Assembly (NCBI GenBank): GCA_015494775.1
Contig: WGAP01000172.1
Span: 1 to 8,031 of the forward strand
From: Flavobacteriales bacterium
Lineage (GTDB): Bacteria > Bacteroidota > Bacteroidia > Flavobacteriales > Flavobacteriaceae
DNA length: 8,031 bases
Reading direction: 5' to 3'
Part shown: positions 1 to 7,098 of the stretch, piece by piece
Numbering within the stretch: position 1 is the first letter of the stretch
Layout of the letters: every line of letters starts with the position of its first letter
Notes under the pieces: model-generated
The model's database searches: none
The model's input: only the letters and a program-made list of their open reading frames with translations
Told to the model about the DNA's origin: nothing
Made by a program: the position numbers and the translations under genes

Positions 1-690
1 AATGTATCTTCATCGGATCATATTCAATTTTTCTGCCCGCCCGACAATGACGACTGTGCCCATGCCATCGAAGTTGCTTCCTTACCTTATAGCAACACTC
101 AGGATGCAACTGGTGCGACCAATAATGATGGAAATATCAGTACTTGTGGCTCCGGTATGAACGACGGCGTTTGGTACAAGTTTACCGTAGGAACGGCTAA
201 TGGAGATATTACCGTAGAAGTAGATCCTACCGGTTGGGATGCCGAAGTAGCCGTATATACAGGTTCGTGTGGTTCCTTTACTTGTGTTGCAAATGCCGAT
301 GATGGCTATAGTGGAGATGCCGAAACCGTAACTTTTACTCCTACGGATAACACTACCTACTATGTAAATGTAGGACATTATAGTGGATCCTCCGATGGTG
401 CCGAAGGCCCCTACACCATCAATATTTCCGGTAACTCCACGCTTAGCGCAGGCGAACTCACACAAAGCGATTTCTCCTTCTACCCCAACCCCACCACGGG
501 CATTATCCGTTGGAATGCTTCGCAAAGTGTGGATCATGTTCAAATCACCAACCTTACGGGTCAGGTGCTGATGAACTTGGAAAATCCTTCCACGAACAGC
601 TTGGATATTTCCCGCTTGCCCAAAGGTGTTTACCTGCTTAACGTCCAAATGGGCGACAAGCAAGGAACCTATCGATTGATTAGGGAATAA
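1..690 (+). CDS. C-terminal part of a T9SS-exported protein (type A sorting domain)
   Basis: The frame is open from base 1, so the gene begins outside the window; 229 codons are visible, ending in TAA at 688-690. Visible residues about 15-143 are rich in Asp, Thr, Gly and aromatic beta-strand patterns, with an NDDCAHAI motif, a GVWYKFTV strand and two more cysteine-containing strands. This resembles the PPC-like beta-sandwich domains that often precede the tail in Bacteroidota secreted proteins. Residues about 156-229 form a typical Por secretion tail: FSFYPNPTTG, then a VQITNLTGQVL strand, then LPKGVYLLNVQ and a closing YRLIRE. In this family the tail directs the protein through the type IX machinery and is removed or replaced by a surface anchor. 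The catalytic or binding function would lie in the missing N-terminal part, so the product cannot be named further. Codons look more A/T-ended than in the neighbouring cluster. It converges on dgt. Confidence 0.9.
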   Translation, partial: NVSSSDHIQFFCPPDNDDCAHAIEVASLPYSNTQDATGATNNDGNISTCGSGMNDGVWYKFTVGTANGDITVEVDPTGWDAEVAVYTGSCGSFTCVANADDGYSGDAETVTFTPTDNTTYYVNVGHYSGSSDGAEGPYTINISGNSTLSAGELTQSDFSFYPNPTTGIIRWNASQSVDHVQITNLTGQVLMNLENPSTNSLDISRLPKGVYLLNVQMGDKQGTYRLIRE

Positions 691-711
691 ATCCATTCCT
701 TGGAATAATAC

Positions 712-744
712 AAAACCGCCTTCAAAACGAAGGCGGTTTTTTTT
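712..744 (+). terminator. Intrinsic terminator between convergent genes
   Basis: A 12-bp stem (712-723 with 729-740, perfectly paired) with a 5-base loop is followed by an unbroken T run at 737-744. It lies 21 bases after the stop of the T9SS gene. On the other strand the same stem is followed by a weaker TTTTG-TATT run, so it may also stop transcripts of dgt. Its T run overlaps the dgt stop codon (743-745). Confidence 0.9.
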
Positions 745-2101
745 ATAGCATTTTTCCCAACCCGTTAAAATTCCGGTACCACTGCACCGCCTGCCGGTCG
801 GACATGGAGGCCACAAACATTACGGCATTCAAAATTTTTTCGTAGGCCGTTGTGCCTCCCCTGTATGCCGTAGGCATAAGCAAATAAAATTGCCTGTAAC
901 GTTCGGGTTCAAATTGGGCCTTTACAAACCGGTCCACCAAATCGGGCAAAATGCTTTTGCCGGCCGCCTCCTTGTGCAAAACCTCGGGATGGCGATAAAT
1001 ACGTTCCACACTGTTCTGCGATATCCGTCTTAAAATTTCCTTGACATTTCCGGGAAAATCATCCGCCAGCGCGCGGTCAAAACTTCCGTCCAAAATACCC
1101 TGTTCATTGCGGATAAACGCTTCCGCCGCGTGATGCACCAATGCATTGATGGCCAACGAACGCAAATAACCGATTTGTTGTGATTTATCACGGATTTGTT
1201 TCAGCCGTTCCTCAAAATTGGCCGGTAATTCATAGGTATGAACCAAGGCATTAAGGTGTTCGAATATCTCGTCAAATCCGATACGTCCCAAATGGTAACC
1301 GTCCTCGTAGTCGATTACCGAATAGCAAATATCGTCGGCCGCTTCGGTGAGGAACACCAAAGGAAAACGCTTGAAGGATGCGTCGGAACCCTTGTGCGGC
1401 AAAAGATTCAAATCCCCGGCTATTGCATGGAATACTTTGGCATCGGCTTGGAAATAACCGTATTTTTTTCTGCTTCGACCCGCGGGTTTGTCCGGTTTGG
1501 GATGGGACGGCCCGGGATATTTGACAAAACTCCCGTAGGTTCCCAAACTCAATCGTAACCCGCCCGTGATGGAACTGCCGGGCATTTGGGTGTGTGCCAA
1601 TATGCGAAAACCTGCGGCATTACCCTCGAAATGCTCCAAATCTTTGCGCTGGGCTTCGGTCAGTTCCTCGCGAAATGGATAATCTCCCGTCCTGAAATAT
1701 TCCGAAATGGCCGCTTCGCCTTGATGTCCGAAGGGCGGGTTCCCGATGTCGTGCGCCAAAGCCGCCGCCGAAACCATGGCACCGAAATCTTCGGGACGAA
1801 GTCGGAGGAATTGCGCCAAATCGGGATATTTTTTCGTAAAAAACCTCCCTGCCAAAATGCCCAATGAACGCGCCACGGATGATGTTTCCAAGCTATGGGT
1901 CAGCCGGTTACGCACGCTTTCGTTGTCGGGCAAAGGCACGACCTGCGTTTTGTTTTGCAAGCGCCGGAAGGCATCGGAAAACACAATGCGGTCGAAATCG
2001 CGCTGAAATACCGAACGCTCGCCACCCGCATCCGAACCGGTTGTGCCCAAACGCCGTTTGGCATTACGCAGATATTGTTCCCAAAATGCTTGTTCAGTCA
2101 T
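743..2101 (-). CDS. dgt: Deoxyguanosinetriphosphate triphosphohydrolase (dGTPase)
   Basis: HD-domain enzyme that hydrolyses dGTP to deoxyguanosine and triphosphate in the cytoplasm, adjusting dNTP pools. The 452-residue protein shows family motifs in order: FRRLQNKTQV (about 45-54), NRLTHSLE with metal-ligand H69, ALAHDIGNPPFGH with the HD pair H117-D118 and H126, FEGNAAGFR (about 158-166), a basic GYF segment near 215, and EAADDICYSVIDYEDG (about 253-268) supplying the last metal-site Asp. Length fits the family. I start it at ATG 2101, whose ATGACTGA overlaps the murA stop by 8 bases. An upstream in-frame ATG at 2146 would add 15 unconserved residues inside murA. It is the last gene of the minus-strand cluster and probably depends on coupling to murA. 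Substrate preference within the dNTPase family cannot be read from sequence. Confidence 0.94.
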   Translation of the reverse strand: MTEQAFWEQYLRNAKRRLGTTGSDAGGERSVFQRDFDRIVFSDAFRRLQNKTQVVPLPDNESVRNRLTHSLETSSVARSLGILAGRFFTKKYPDLAQFLRLRPEDFGAMVSAAALAHDIGNPPFGHQGEAAISEYFRTGDYPFREELTEAQRKDLEHFEGNAAGFRILAHTQMPGSSITGGLRLSLGTYGSFVKYPGPSHPKPDKPAGRSRKKYGYFQADAKVFHAIAGDLNLLPHKGSDASFKRFPLVFLTEAADDICYSVIDYEDGYHLGRIGFDEIFEHLNALVHTYELPANFEERLKQIRDKSQQIGYLRSLAINALVHHAAEAFIRNEQGILDGSFDRALADDFPGNVKEILRRISQNSVERIYRHPEVLHKEAAGKSILPDLVDRFVKAQFEPERYRQFYLLMPTAYRGGTTAYEKILNAVMFVASMSDRQAVQWYRNFNGLGKML

Positions 2102-3404
2102 CCACCCGCTCGATTCGGGCGCCCAAACGGCGCAGTTTTTCATCAATGGCTTCGTAGCCCCGGTCGATTTGTTGGATGTTGTGGATGTAACTGGTTCCTT
2201 GGGCCGACAAAGCGGCTATGAGCAAGGAAATCCCCGCCCGGATGTCGGGCGACACCATGCGAATGCCACGCAAGGGCGTTTGGAAATCAAAACCCGAAAC
2301 GTGCGCGCGGTGCGGGTCACACAGCACGATTTCCGCGCCCATATCGATGAGCCGGTCCACGAAAAAGAGGCGGCTTTCGAACATTTTTTGGTGCACCAAC
2401 AAATTGCCTTTGGCCTGTATGGCCGTCACCAACACGATACTGAGCAAATCGGGCGGAAAACCGGGCCAAGGCGCATCGTAAACGGTCAATACCGAACCGT
2501 CGATAAAGGTTTTTATTTCGTAATGTTCCTGCGCCGGAATATGAATATCGTCGTCCCTTACTTCCATTTGAATACCCAAGCGCTCGAAAGTGTCCAAAAT
2601 TTGTCCCAAATTTCCCACCGATGCATTCCGGATAGTTATGTCCGAACGGGTCATGGCCGCTAGGCCTATCCACGAACCGATTTCAATCATATCGGGTAAA
2701 ATTCGGTGTTCGGTGCCGCCCAAACGTTCGACGCCTTGGATGGTGAGCAAATTGGAACCTATGCCCGAAATGCGGGCACCCATCCGGTTGAGCATTTTGG
2801 CCAATTGCTGCACATAGGGCTCACAGGCGGCGTTATAAATGGTGGTAGTGCCGCGGGCCAATACGGCGGCCATAAGCAAATTGGCCGTTCCCGTTACCGA
2901 TGCTTCGGGCAGCAAAACGTAAGTCCCTTTCAACTCCTCGGCCTCTACGCCGTAGAAATGTTCATCGGGATTGTAACGAAACTTGGCACCCAATTTCATA
3001 AAACCCTCGAAGTGGGTATCCAATCGTCGCCGCCCGATTTTATCTCCGCCGGGTTTGGGCAAAAAAGCCCTGCCGAAGCGCGCCAATAATGGCCCCATAA
3101 TCATCACCGAACCGCGTATGCCCGATGCCTTGGCACGATATTCGTCCGATATCAAATAATCGGGATTGATGTCGTCGGCACGGAACGTGTAGGTATCCTT
3201 GCCCTGCCTGCTGACCTTCACGCCCAAGCCCATCAATATCTCGATAAGCTTTTGCACATCCAAAATATCGGGCACGTTGGAAATGCTCACTTCCTCATCG
3301 GTCAGCAAAACGGCCGAAATCACTTGAAGCGCTTCGTTTTTGGCGCCTTGCGGAATAATTTCACCTTGCAGGCGCTGTCCGCCTTGAATAACAAATGTTC
3401 CCAT
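2094..3404 (-). CDS. murA: UDP-N-acetylglucosamine 1-carboxyvinyltransferase
   Basis: Transfers enolpyruvate from PEP to UDP-GlcNAc, the first committed step of peptidoglycan precursor synthesis in the cytoplasm. The 436-residue protein shows the EPSP-synthase-like fold signatures: GAKNEAL with K22 and N23, GPLLARFG (104-111), the active-site loop PGGDKIGRRRLD (118-129), a DAPWPGFPPDL segment whose D319 matches the general-base Asp, PDIRAG (387-392), and IDRGYEAIDEKLRRLGA near the C terminus with R415. Residue 121, which is the PEP- and fosfomycin-reactive Cys in Escherichia coli (C115), is Asp here; the codon GAT is read from 3042-3044. Asp at this position is known to be active and fosfomycin-insensitive in other bacteria. 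The ATG start overlaps the DUF4290 stop as TAATG, and its own stop overlaps the dgt start, so translation of all three is probably coupled. Confidence 0.97.
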   Translation of the reverse strand: MGTFVIQGGQRLQGEIIPQGAKNEALQVISAVLLTDEEVSISNVPDILDVQKLIEILMGLGVKVSRQGKDTYTFRADDINPDYLISDEYRAKASGIRGSVMIMGPLLARFGRAFLPKPGGDKIGRRRLDTHFEGFMKLGAKFRYNPDEHFYGVEAEELKGTYVLLPEASVTGTANLLMAAVLARGTTTIYNAACEPYVQQLAKMLNRMGARISGIGSNLLTIQGVERLGGTEHRILPDMIEIGSWIGLAAMTRSDITIRNASVGNLGQILDTFERLGIQMEVRDDDIHIPAQEHYEIKTFIDGSVLTVYDAPWPGFPPDLLSIVLVTAIQAKGNLLVHQKMFESRLFFVDRLIDMGAEIVLCDPHRAHVSGFDFQTPLRGIRMVSPDIRAGISLLIAALSAQGTSYIHNIQQIDRGYEAIDEKLRRLGARIERVDD

Positions 3405-4135
3405 TAGCGTCGGTTGTTTCGCCGGTTTTTATGATAGTTTTTCTTACGCTTTTGATACAAAAGCTGTTCTTTTTTGAGCAATTCATCAGTGCCGGGTTTC
3501 AGGTCGATTTTCCCGCCCGAAAGTTCGTATAAATGCCTAAAAATGATGGCATCATCCACGCTCTCGCGGTTCCATTTAATGTAATTTTTCTTCATGTGAT
3601 TGGCAATGGTCATGATGAGCGCTTCGCGTTTTTCCGGGTCGTCCATTTCCACTGCGGCACGTATCAGTTCGTAAATAATTTGTCCGTAATACCGGTATTT
3701 GTAACCCTTTTGCGGATAAGGCAACCGCGGTGGCCTGGCATGCAATTCTTCCGGCACGGGTTTGGGATAAGGCGCATCCACATCCAAATCGAAATCGGCC
3801 ATAACAAACAAGTGATCCCATAACTTGTGTTCCATATCGGGAACATCACGCAGGTGTTTGTTCTTTAACCCCATCAACCGGATGATTTCGCGAGCCAAAT
3901 GATTGCGGCGTTCGCGATCCTCCACCGTTTTCAAATAATCCACCATTTGCTGTATCATCCTTCCGTATTCGGGAATTTTCAAGGGCTCCAAATTGGTGTT
4001 GTAATGTATTTCCAAATATTCGGGAAATCCCTTGGTGTGGATGGGATAAATTTCCTGCTTTTCGGACGATGTGTTCATATCGATTTTACGTTTTAATTCA
4101 AAATCTTGCATTTTTCCATTCATATTTTTACGCAT
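3404..4135 (-). CDS. DUF4290 domain-containing protein
   Basis: I recognise this as the DUF4290 family, which I know from Bacteroidota and which has no established function. Typical features are the YNTNLEPLKIPEYGRMIQQMVDY segment (about 45-68), EDRERRNHLAREIIRLMG, a KLWDHLFVMADFDLDVDAPYP stretch, and a helical NHMKKNYIKWNRE region followed by DDAIIFRHLYELS. It is predicted soluble and mostly alpha-helical, without signal peptide or membrane segment. The last 22 residues are strongly basic (Lys/Arg/Asn-rich), which could bind nucleic acid or acidic partners; that is inference. The start is uncertain. ATGs at 4135, 4123, 4111 and 4078 are all in frame, and the conserved part begins after the last one. 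A promoter-like element just upstream would place the transcript start near 4132, which argues for one of the later ATGs. Its stop overlaps the murA start by one base. Confidence 0.88.
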   Translation of the reverse strand: MRKNMNGKMQDFELKRKIDMNTSSEKQEIYPIHTKGFPEYLEIHYNTNLEPLKIPEYGRMIQQMVDYLKTVEDRERRNHLAREIIRLMGLKNKHLRDVPDMEHKLWDHLFVMADFDLDVDAPYPKPVPEELHARPPRLPYPQKGYKYRYYGQIIYELIRAAVEMDDPEKREALIMTIANHMKKNYIKWNRESVDDAIIFRHLYELSGGKIDLKPGTDELLKKEQLLYQKRKKNYHKNRRNNRR

Positions 4136-4136
4136 T

Positions 4137-4167
4137 AAAATTTATCATCATTATCGGTTTCGTCAAA
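4137..4167 (-). promoter_or_regulatory. Candidate Bacteroidota-type promoter before DUF4290-murA-dgt
   Basis: On the minus strand TTTG (4164-4167) is followed by exactly 19 bases and then TAAATTTT (4137-4144). The Bacteroidota housekeeping consensus is TTTG, about 19 bases, TAnnTTTG, so only the last base differs. The -33 part overlaps the end of the DUF493 gene. Transcription would begin around 4130-4133, at or just inside the most upstream possible DUF4290 start. AT-rich sequence can produce such matches by chance. Confidence 0.45.
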
Positions 4168-4495
4168 TGGCAATCAATCCCGGAATATCTTCCATTTTAC
4201 GGTAGCGGGCAATGATTTGGTCGGGATCGGCCATTTCGGCTATGAAACTGAGCGAAACATACTTGCCGCTGCGGGAAAAACTTTGTTTGAAATCGTGTTC
4301 GATATCCGAAAAACGTTCTTGAACCTTACGGATATTTTCTTCATCGTTGGGCAAAATGAATTTAAACATATACCGAACCGGCCATTCGTGCGTTTTTTCC
4401 AACTCATTACGTAGCCGTTTGTAAAATTCCTCACGGTTTTGGGCCTGAATGTCCCCGGCCCGTCCGGATTGTTTATTTTTGTTTTCCTTGTTCAT
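4163..4495 (-). CDS. DUF493 (YbeD-like) family protein
   Basis: A 110-residue protein. After a polar, Lys/Asn-rich N-terminal stretch of about 20 residues it follows the DUF493 pattern: an FYKRLRNELEKTHEWP helix (24-39), a YMFKFILPN strand (42-50), an IRKVQERF helix, an SGKYVSLSFIAEMADPDQIIARYRK strand-helix unit and a closing IPGLIAI strand. This is the compact ferredoxin-like fold of YbeD, seen in the ACT-like superfamily. The molecular role of the family is not firmly known; a small-ligand or partner-binding regulatory role is inferred. I start it at ATG 4495, inside the 3' end of the membrane-protein gene (23-base overlap). The longer frame to 4594 adds 33 Cys/Trp-rich residues translated from that gene and is not credible. 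Confidence 0.85.
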   Translation of the reverse strand: MNKENKNKQSGRAGDIQAQNREEFYKRLRNELEKTHEWPVRYMFKFILPNDEENIRKVQERFSDIEHDFKQSFSRSGKYVSLSFIAEMADPDQIIARYRKMEDIPGLIAI

Positions 4496-5012
4496 ATTCC
4501 CGTAGTTTTTGAAGCAACATTTTACGTGCCATATCCTCCAATCGTTTGTCGGATTGTTCGTTATACAACCGCACGGTAAAAAGCGCCAGTTCATAGAAAT
4601 TTTGATAAATCCGCGGACTCAAATAGAGCGTTCCGTGCGTACCGAAGTCCAAATAAAGCTCGGTAAAGGGCTCGGTCAACGGGCCGTTGGCATTGCTGAT
4701 TTGCTCGGTGTCGATGTCGATGTTTTGCAATTTATCCAAAGGATAAAACTGTTCTTTTCCGCCCAAAATGTGCCGGCTGCGGATGCCATTTTCCGACACT
4801 TCCAAACGATACAGATGCCTGAGCATACCCGTCCAAATCATGGTCAGTGCCAATAACCACAGCAAAAGTACGATGCCGTAAACCCAATATCCCAAACTTT
4901 TTTGCATGCTCACAATCAAATAAACCGTGCCGCCCAAAAGCAACAAAACAATGGCAAGCATTTGCACATAAACGCCTGTCCTGAATTGTGATATGCGCGT
5001 TGTGGATTTCAC
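4473..5012 (-). CDS. Small membrane protein with two N-terminal helices, function unknown
   Basis: A 179-residue protein that I cannot assign to a named family. Two hydrophobic segments (about 14-35 and 42-63) are joined by a short loop and form a helical hairpin in the inner membrane. The remaining 115 residues should lie on one side, probably the cytoplasm. They contain beta-strand-like stretches (LEVSENGIRSRHIL, EQFYPLDKLQNIDI, ELYLDFGTHGTLYLS) followed by a charged helical tail (about 135-179). This two-helix plus beta-domain arrangement resembles bacterial PH-like membrane proteins (the YdbS/bPH type), but that is only an architectural comparison. The start is GTG at 5012, overlapping the stop of the M3 peptidase as GTGA with AAAG just before it. 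The next in-frame Met (residue 18) would cut into the first helix. Coupling to the peptidase is likely; a functional link is unproven. Confidence 0.75.
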   Translation of the reverse strand: MKSTTRISQFRTGVYVQMLAIVLLLLGGTVYLIVSMQKSLGYWVYGIVLLLWLLALTMIWTGMLRHLYRLEVSENGIRSRHILGGKEQFYPLDKLQNIDIDTEQISNANGPLTEPFTELYLDFGTHGTLYLSPRIYQNFYELALFTVRLYNEQSDKRLEDMARKMLLQKLREYEQGKQK

Positions 5013-7051
5013 CTTTCCGGTTCGGTAAAGCCGGCGCGTTGCAGCAATGCCTCGATGTGTGGCGGTCGTCCGGCAAATTCCTGATAGAGTTTCATCGGAT
5101 GTTTGCTTCCGCCCTGCTCCAACAAACGTCGAAACTTGTGGGCGGTTTCTCGGTCAAATATAGCATTTTTTTTGAATATCGAAAAAGCATCGGCGTCCAA
5201 AAGCTCGGCCCACTTGTAGGCATAATAGCCCGCCGCATAGCCGCCGGCAAACAAATGCCCGAATTGCGTACTCATCACGGCACCTTTTACGGGCGGCGTA
5301 AGACGCACGGGTTCAAACACTTTATGCTCAAACGCCTCCAAATCTTCCGGTGTTTTTTCCAGCTTGTAATGCCAAGCCATATCCAAATAACCGAAACCCA
5401 ACTGACGCAGGGTTTGCATTCCTTCCAAAAAACGGCGTGTCCGGCCCAGTTTTTCCACCAAAGCATCGGGTATCATTTCACCCGTCCGGTAATGCCGGGC
5501 AAACATACGCAATACTTCGGACTCATAGGTCCAGTTTTCCATAATTTGCGACGGCAATTCCACAAAATCCCAATACACATTGGTACCCGAGAGTTCGGGA
5601 TAACGCGTATCGGCCAACATGCCGTGCAAGGCATGTCCAAATTCGTGAAACAATGTATTTACTTCGTAAAAATTCAGCAAAACGGGCCTGTTTTCCGTAG
5701 GACGGGCAAAATTGGTAACAATCGAAACATGCGGCCGCTCGTTTTCTCCGTCCTTGCGGTATTGCGGTTTATACACCGTCATCCATGCGCCTTGGCGCTT
5801 GTTGTCCCGCGCATAAAAATCCATGTAAAGCAAGGCCGTAAAGCGGCCGTCGGCTTCCAGGATGCGGTAGGCCTTCACGTCGGGATGATAAACATCCACC
5901 CCGGGCGCGGGCTCGAATCGCAAGCCGTAGAGCTTGGTTGCCACGTCGAACATACCTTGCACCGTGGCTTCGAGCGGAAAATAAGGACGTACCGCTTCGT
6001 CGGTCAAATGCAATTCCCGGGCTTTGAGCCGTTCGGAATAAAAGGCCGTGTCCCACGCCTGCAAGCGGTCGATGCCGTCCCCGGCCGCCAGTTTTTGCAA
6101 ACGAGCAAATTCCGCCAAGCCATACGGACGTGCATAGCCGTACAGTTCGTCCAAAAAGTTCATCACCTTTTCGGGCGTTTCGGCCATACGTTCCTCCAAC
6201 ACCAAATGGGCGTAGGACGGGTAACCCAACAAGGCGGCGTATTGTTTGCGCAAAGCCGCTTCGCGGCGCACCGTTTCGCAATTGTCGTACCGGTCACCGT
6301 GATAGGCACGCGACATATAGGCGCGGTAGAGTTTTTCGCGCAAATCGCGCCGGACGGCAAAACGCATAAACGGCCCGTAGGACGGAAAGTCCAGCCCGAA
6401 AAGCCAACCTTCTTTTCCTGCGGCCTCGGCGCGCGCAGCCGCACGCTCCAACACATCGGCCGGCAGGCCTTCCACTTCGGCTTTGTGCGTTAAATGTAAA
6501 GTATAGGCGCCCGTATCGTGCAAAAGATTTTTTTGGAATTGCAAACTCAGGCGTGACAATTCCGATTTGATTTCTTTCAAGCGCGCTTTTCCCGCCTCGT
6601 CCAGCAGGGCGCCGTTGTGCACAAACGAGCGGTAATAGGTTTCCAAAAGCATCTTTTGCTCTTCGTCCAAACCCAAGGTTTCGCGTTGCTCGTAGAGCTT
6701 GCGAATACGGGCAAACAGAGCCGGCCGTTGGTAAATGCCGTTGAAAAACACACTGAGCTCCGGCATCCATTTTTCGGCCAAGGCCTGAATGTCGGGCGTG
6801 GTGGCGGCCGAGTTCAAATTGCTCAGCAATGAACGCAGCCGATCCAATTCGAGCGAAGCATAGGCCAAGGGCTCCATCGTATTGTCCCAACCGGGCACAT
6901 CGTCTTGACTTTCGATTTTTTCGATGCGTTCCCGTGTGCGCTTCATCCACACCGGAAAGGCCTCGTCGAAATGTTCGGGCCGGATTTCCGAAAAGCGAAA
7001 CGCACCGTAGGGCTCGGCCGTAAGGTCAAGCAAAGGATTTGTAAAACTCAT
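5009..7051 (-). CDS. dcp: M3 family zinc metallopeptidase, peptidyl-dipeptidase Dcp type
   Basis: A 680-residue cytoplasmic zinc peptidase; no signal peptide is visible. The metal site is H469-E470-F-G-H473 with the third ligand E498 in the DFVELPSQIMENW motif. GGYAAGYYAYKWAELLDADAF holds Y605 and Y612, which match the substrate-contacting tyrosines of the family. The long helical N-terminal half (about 1-460) is typical of M3. Length and residue spacing are nearly those of Escherichia coli Dcp. The ALHGMLADTRYPELSGT stretch is closer to Dcp than to oligopeptidase A, so removal of C-terminal dipeptides from short peptides is the best call; oligopeptidase activity is the alternative. I start at ATG 7051, where MSFTNPLLDL begins the conserved part. 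The frame is open to 7147, but that would overlap aroK by about 49 bases. It lies 47 bases after aroK and ends in a GTGA overlap with the membrane-protein gene. Confidence 0.93.
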   Translation of the reverse strand: MSFTNPLLDLTAEPYGAFRFSEIRPEHFDEAFPVWMKRTRERIEKIESQDDVPGWDNTMEPLAYASLELDRLRSLLSNLNSAATTPDIQALAEKWMPELSVFFNGIYQRPALFARIRKLYEQRETLGLDEEQKMLLETYYRSFVHNGALLDEAGKARLKEIKSELSRLSLQFQKNLLHDTGAYTLHLTHKAEVEGLPADVLERAAARAEAAGKEGWLFGLDFPSYGPFMRFAVRRDLREKLYRAYMSRAYHGDRYDNCETVRREAALRKQYAALLGYPSYAHLVLEERMAETPEKVMNFLDELYGYARPYGLAEFARLQKLAAGDGIDRLQAWDTAFYSERLKARELHLTDEAVRPYFPLEATVQGMFDVATKLYGLRFEPAPGVDVYHPDVKAYRILEADGRFTALLYMDFYARDNKRQGAWMTVYKPQYRKDGENERPHVSIVTNFARPTENRPVLLNFYEVNTLFHEFGHALHGMLADTRYPELSGTNVYWDFVELPSQIMENWTYESEVLRMFARHYRTGEMIPDALVEKLGRTRRFLEGMQTLRQLGFGYLDMAWHYKLEKTPEDLEAFEHKVFEPVRLTPPVKGAVMSTQFGHLFAGGYAAGYYAYKWAELLDADAFSIFKKNAIFDRETAHKFRRLLEQGGSKHPMKLYQEFAGRPPHIEALLQRAGFTEPER

Positions 7052-7098
7052 CGTTTGTTCAATTTCATAACAAGTAAAAAAACGCGAAAAAACGCCTG
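7052..7098 (-). other. aroK-dcp spacer
   Basis: This 47-base gap is A/T-rich. On the coding strand it carries two T runs, each just after a GCG, then an A-rich leader before the dcp ATG. The possible stem is only 3 bp, too weak to call a terminator, and there is no TTTG-N19-TAnnTTTG match. Read-through from aroK is therefore the simplest reading. Confidence 0.5.

Noticed and set aside
82..816. Minus-strand open frame of 244 codons opposite the T9SS gene
   Set aside because: It covers a conserved sorting domain in the other strand, runs through the terminator and into dgt, and has a Gly/Ile-repetitive translation without family features.
2043..2663. Plus-strand open frame of 206 codons opposite murA and the start of dgt
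   Set aside because: Antisense shadow of two conserved genes; no recognisable domain and no sensible start context.
4496..4594. 33-residue N-terminal extension of the DUF493 protein
   Set aside because: It is entirely inside the membrane-protein gene and does not match the family; ATG 4495 directly precedes the usual polar N terminus.
4988..6493. Plus-strand open frame of 501 codons opposite the M3 peptidase
   Set aside because: It lies antisense to a clearly conserved enzyme with intact zinc site. The translation is His/Phe/Arg-rich without domains, as expected from the complement of a gene with this codon use.
7081..7098. Terminator after aroK
   Set aside because: The T runs are present, but the only stem is three base pairs, so it is unlikely to stop transcription.
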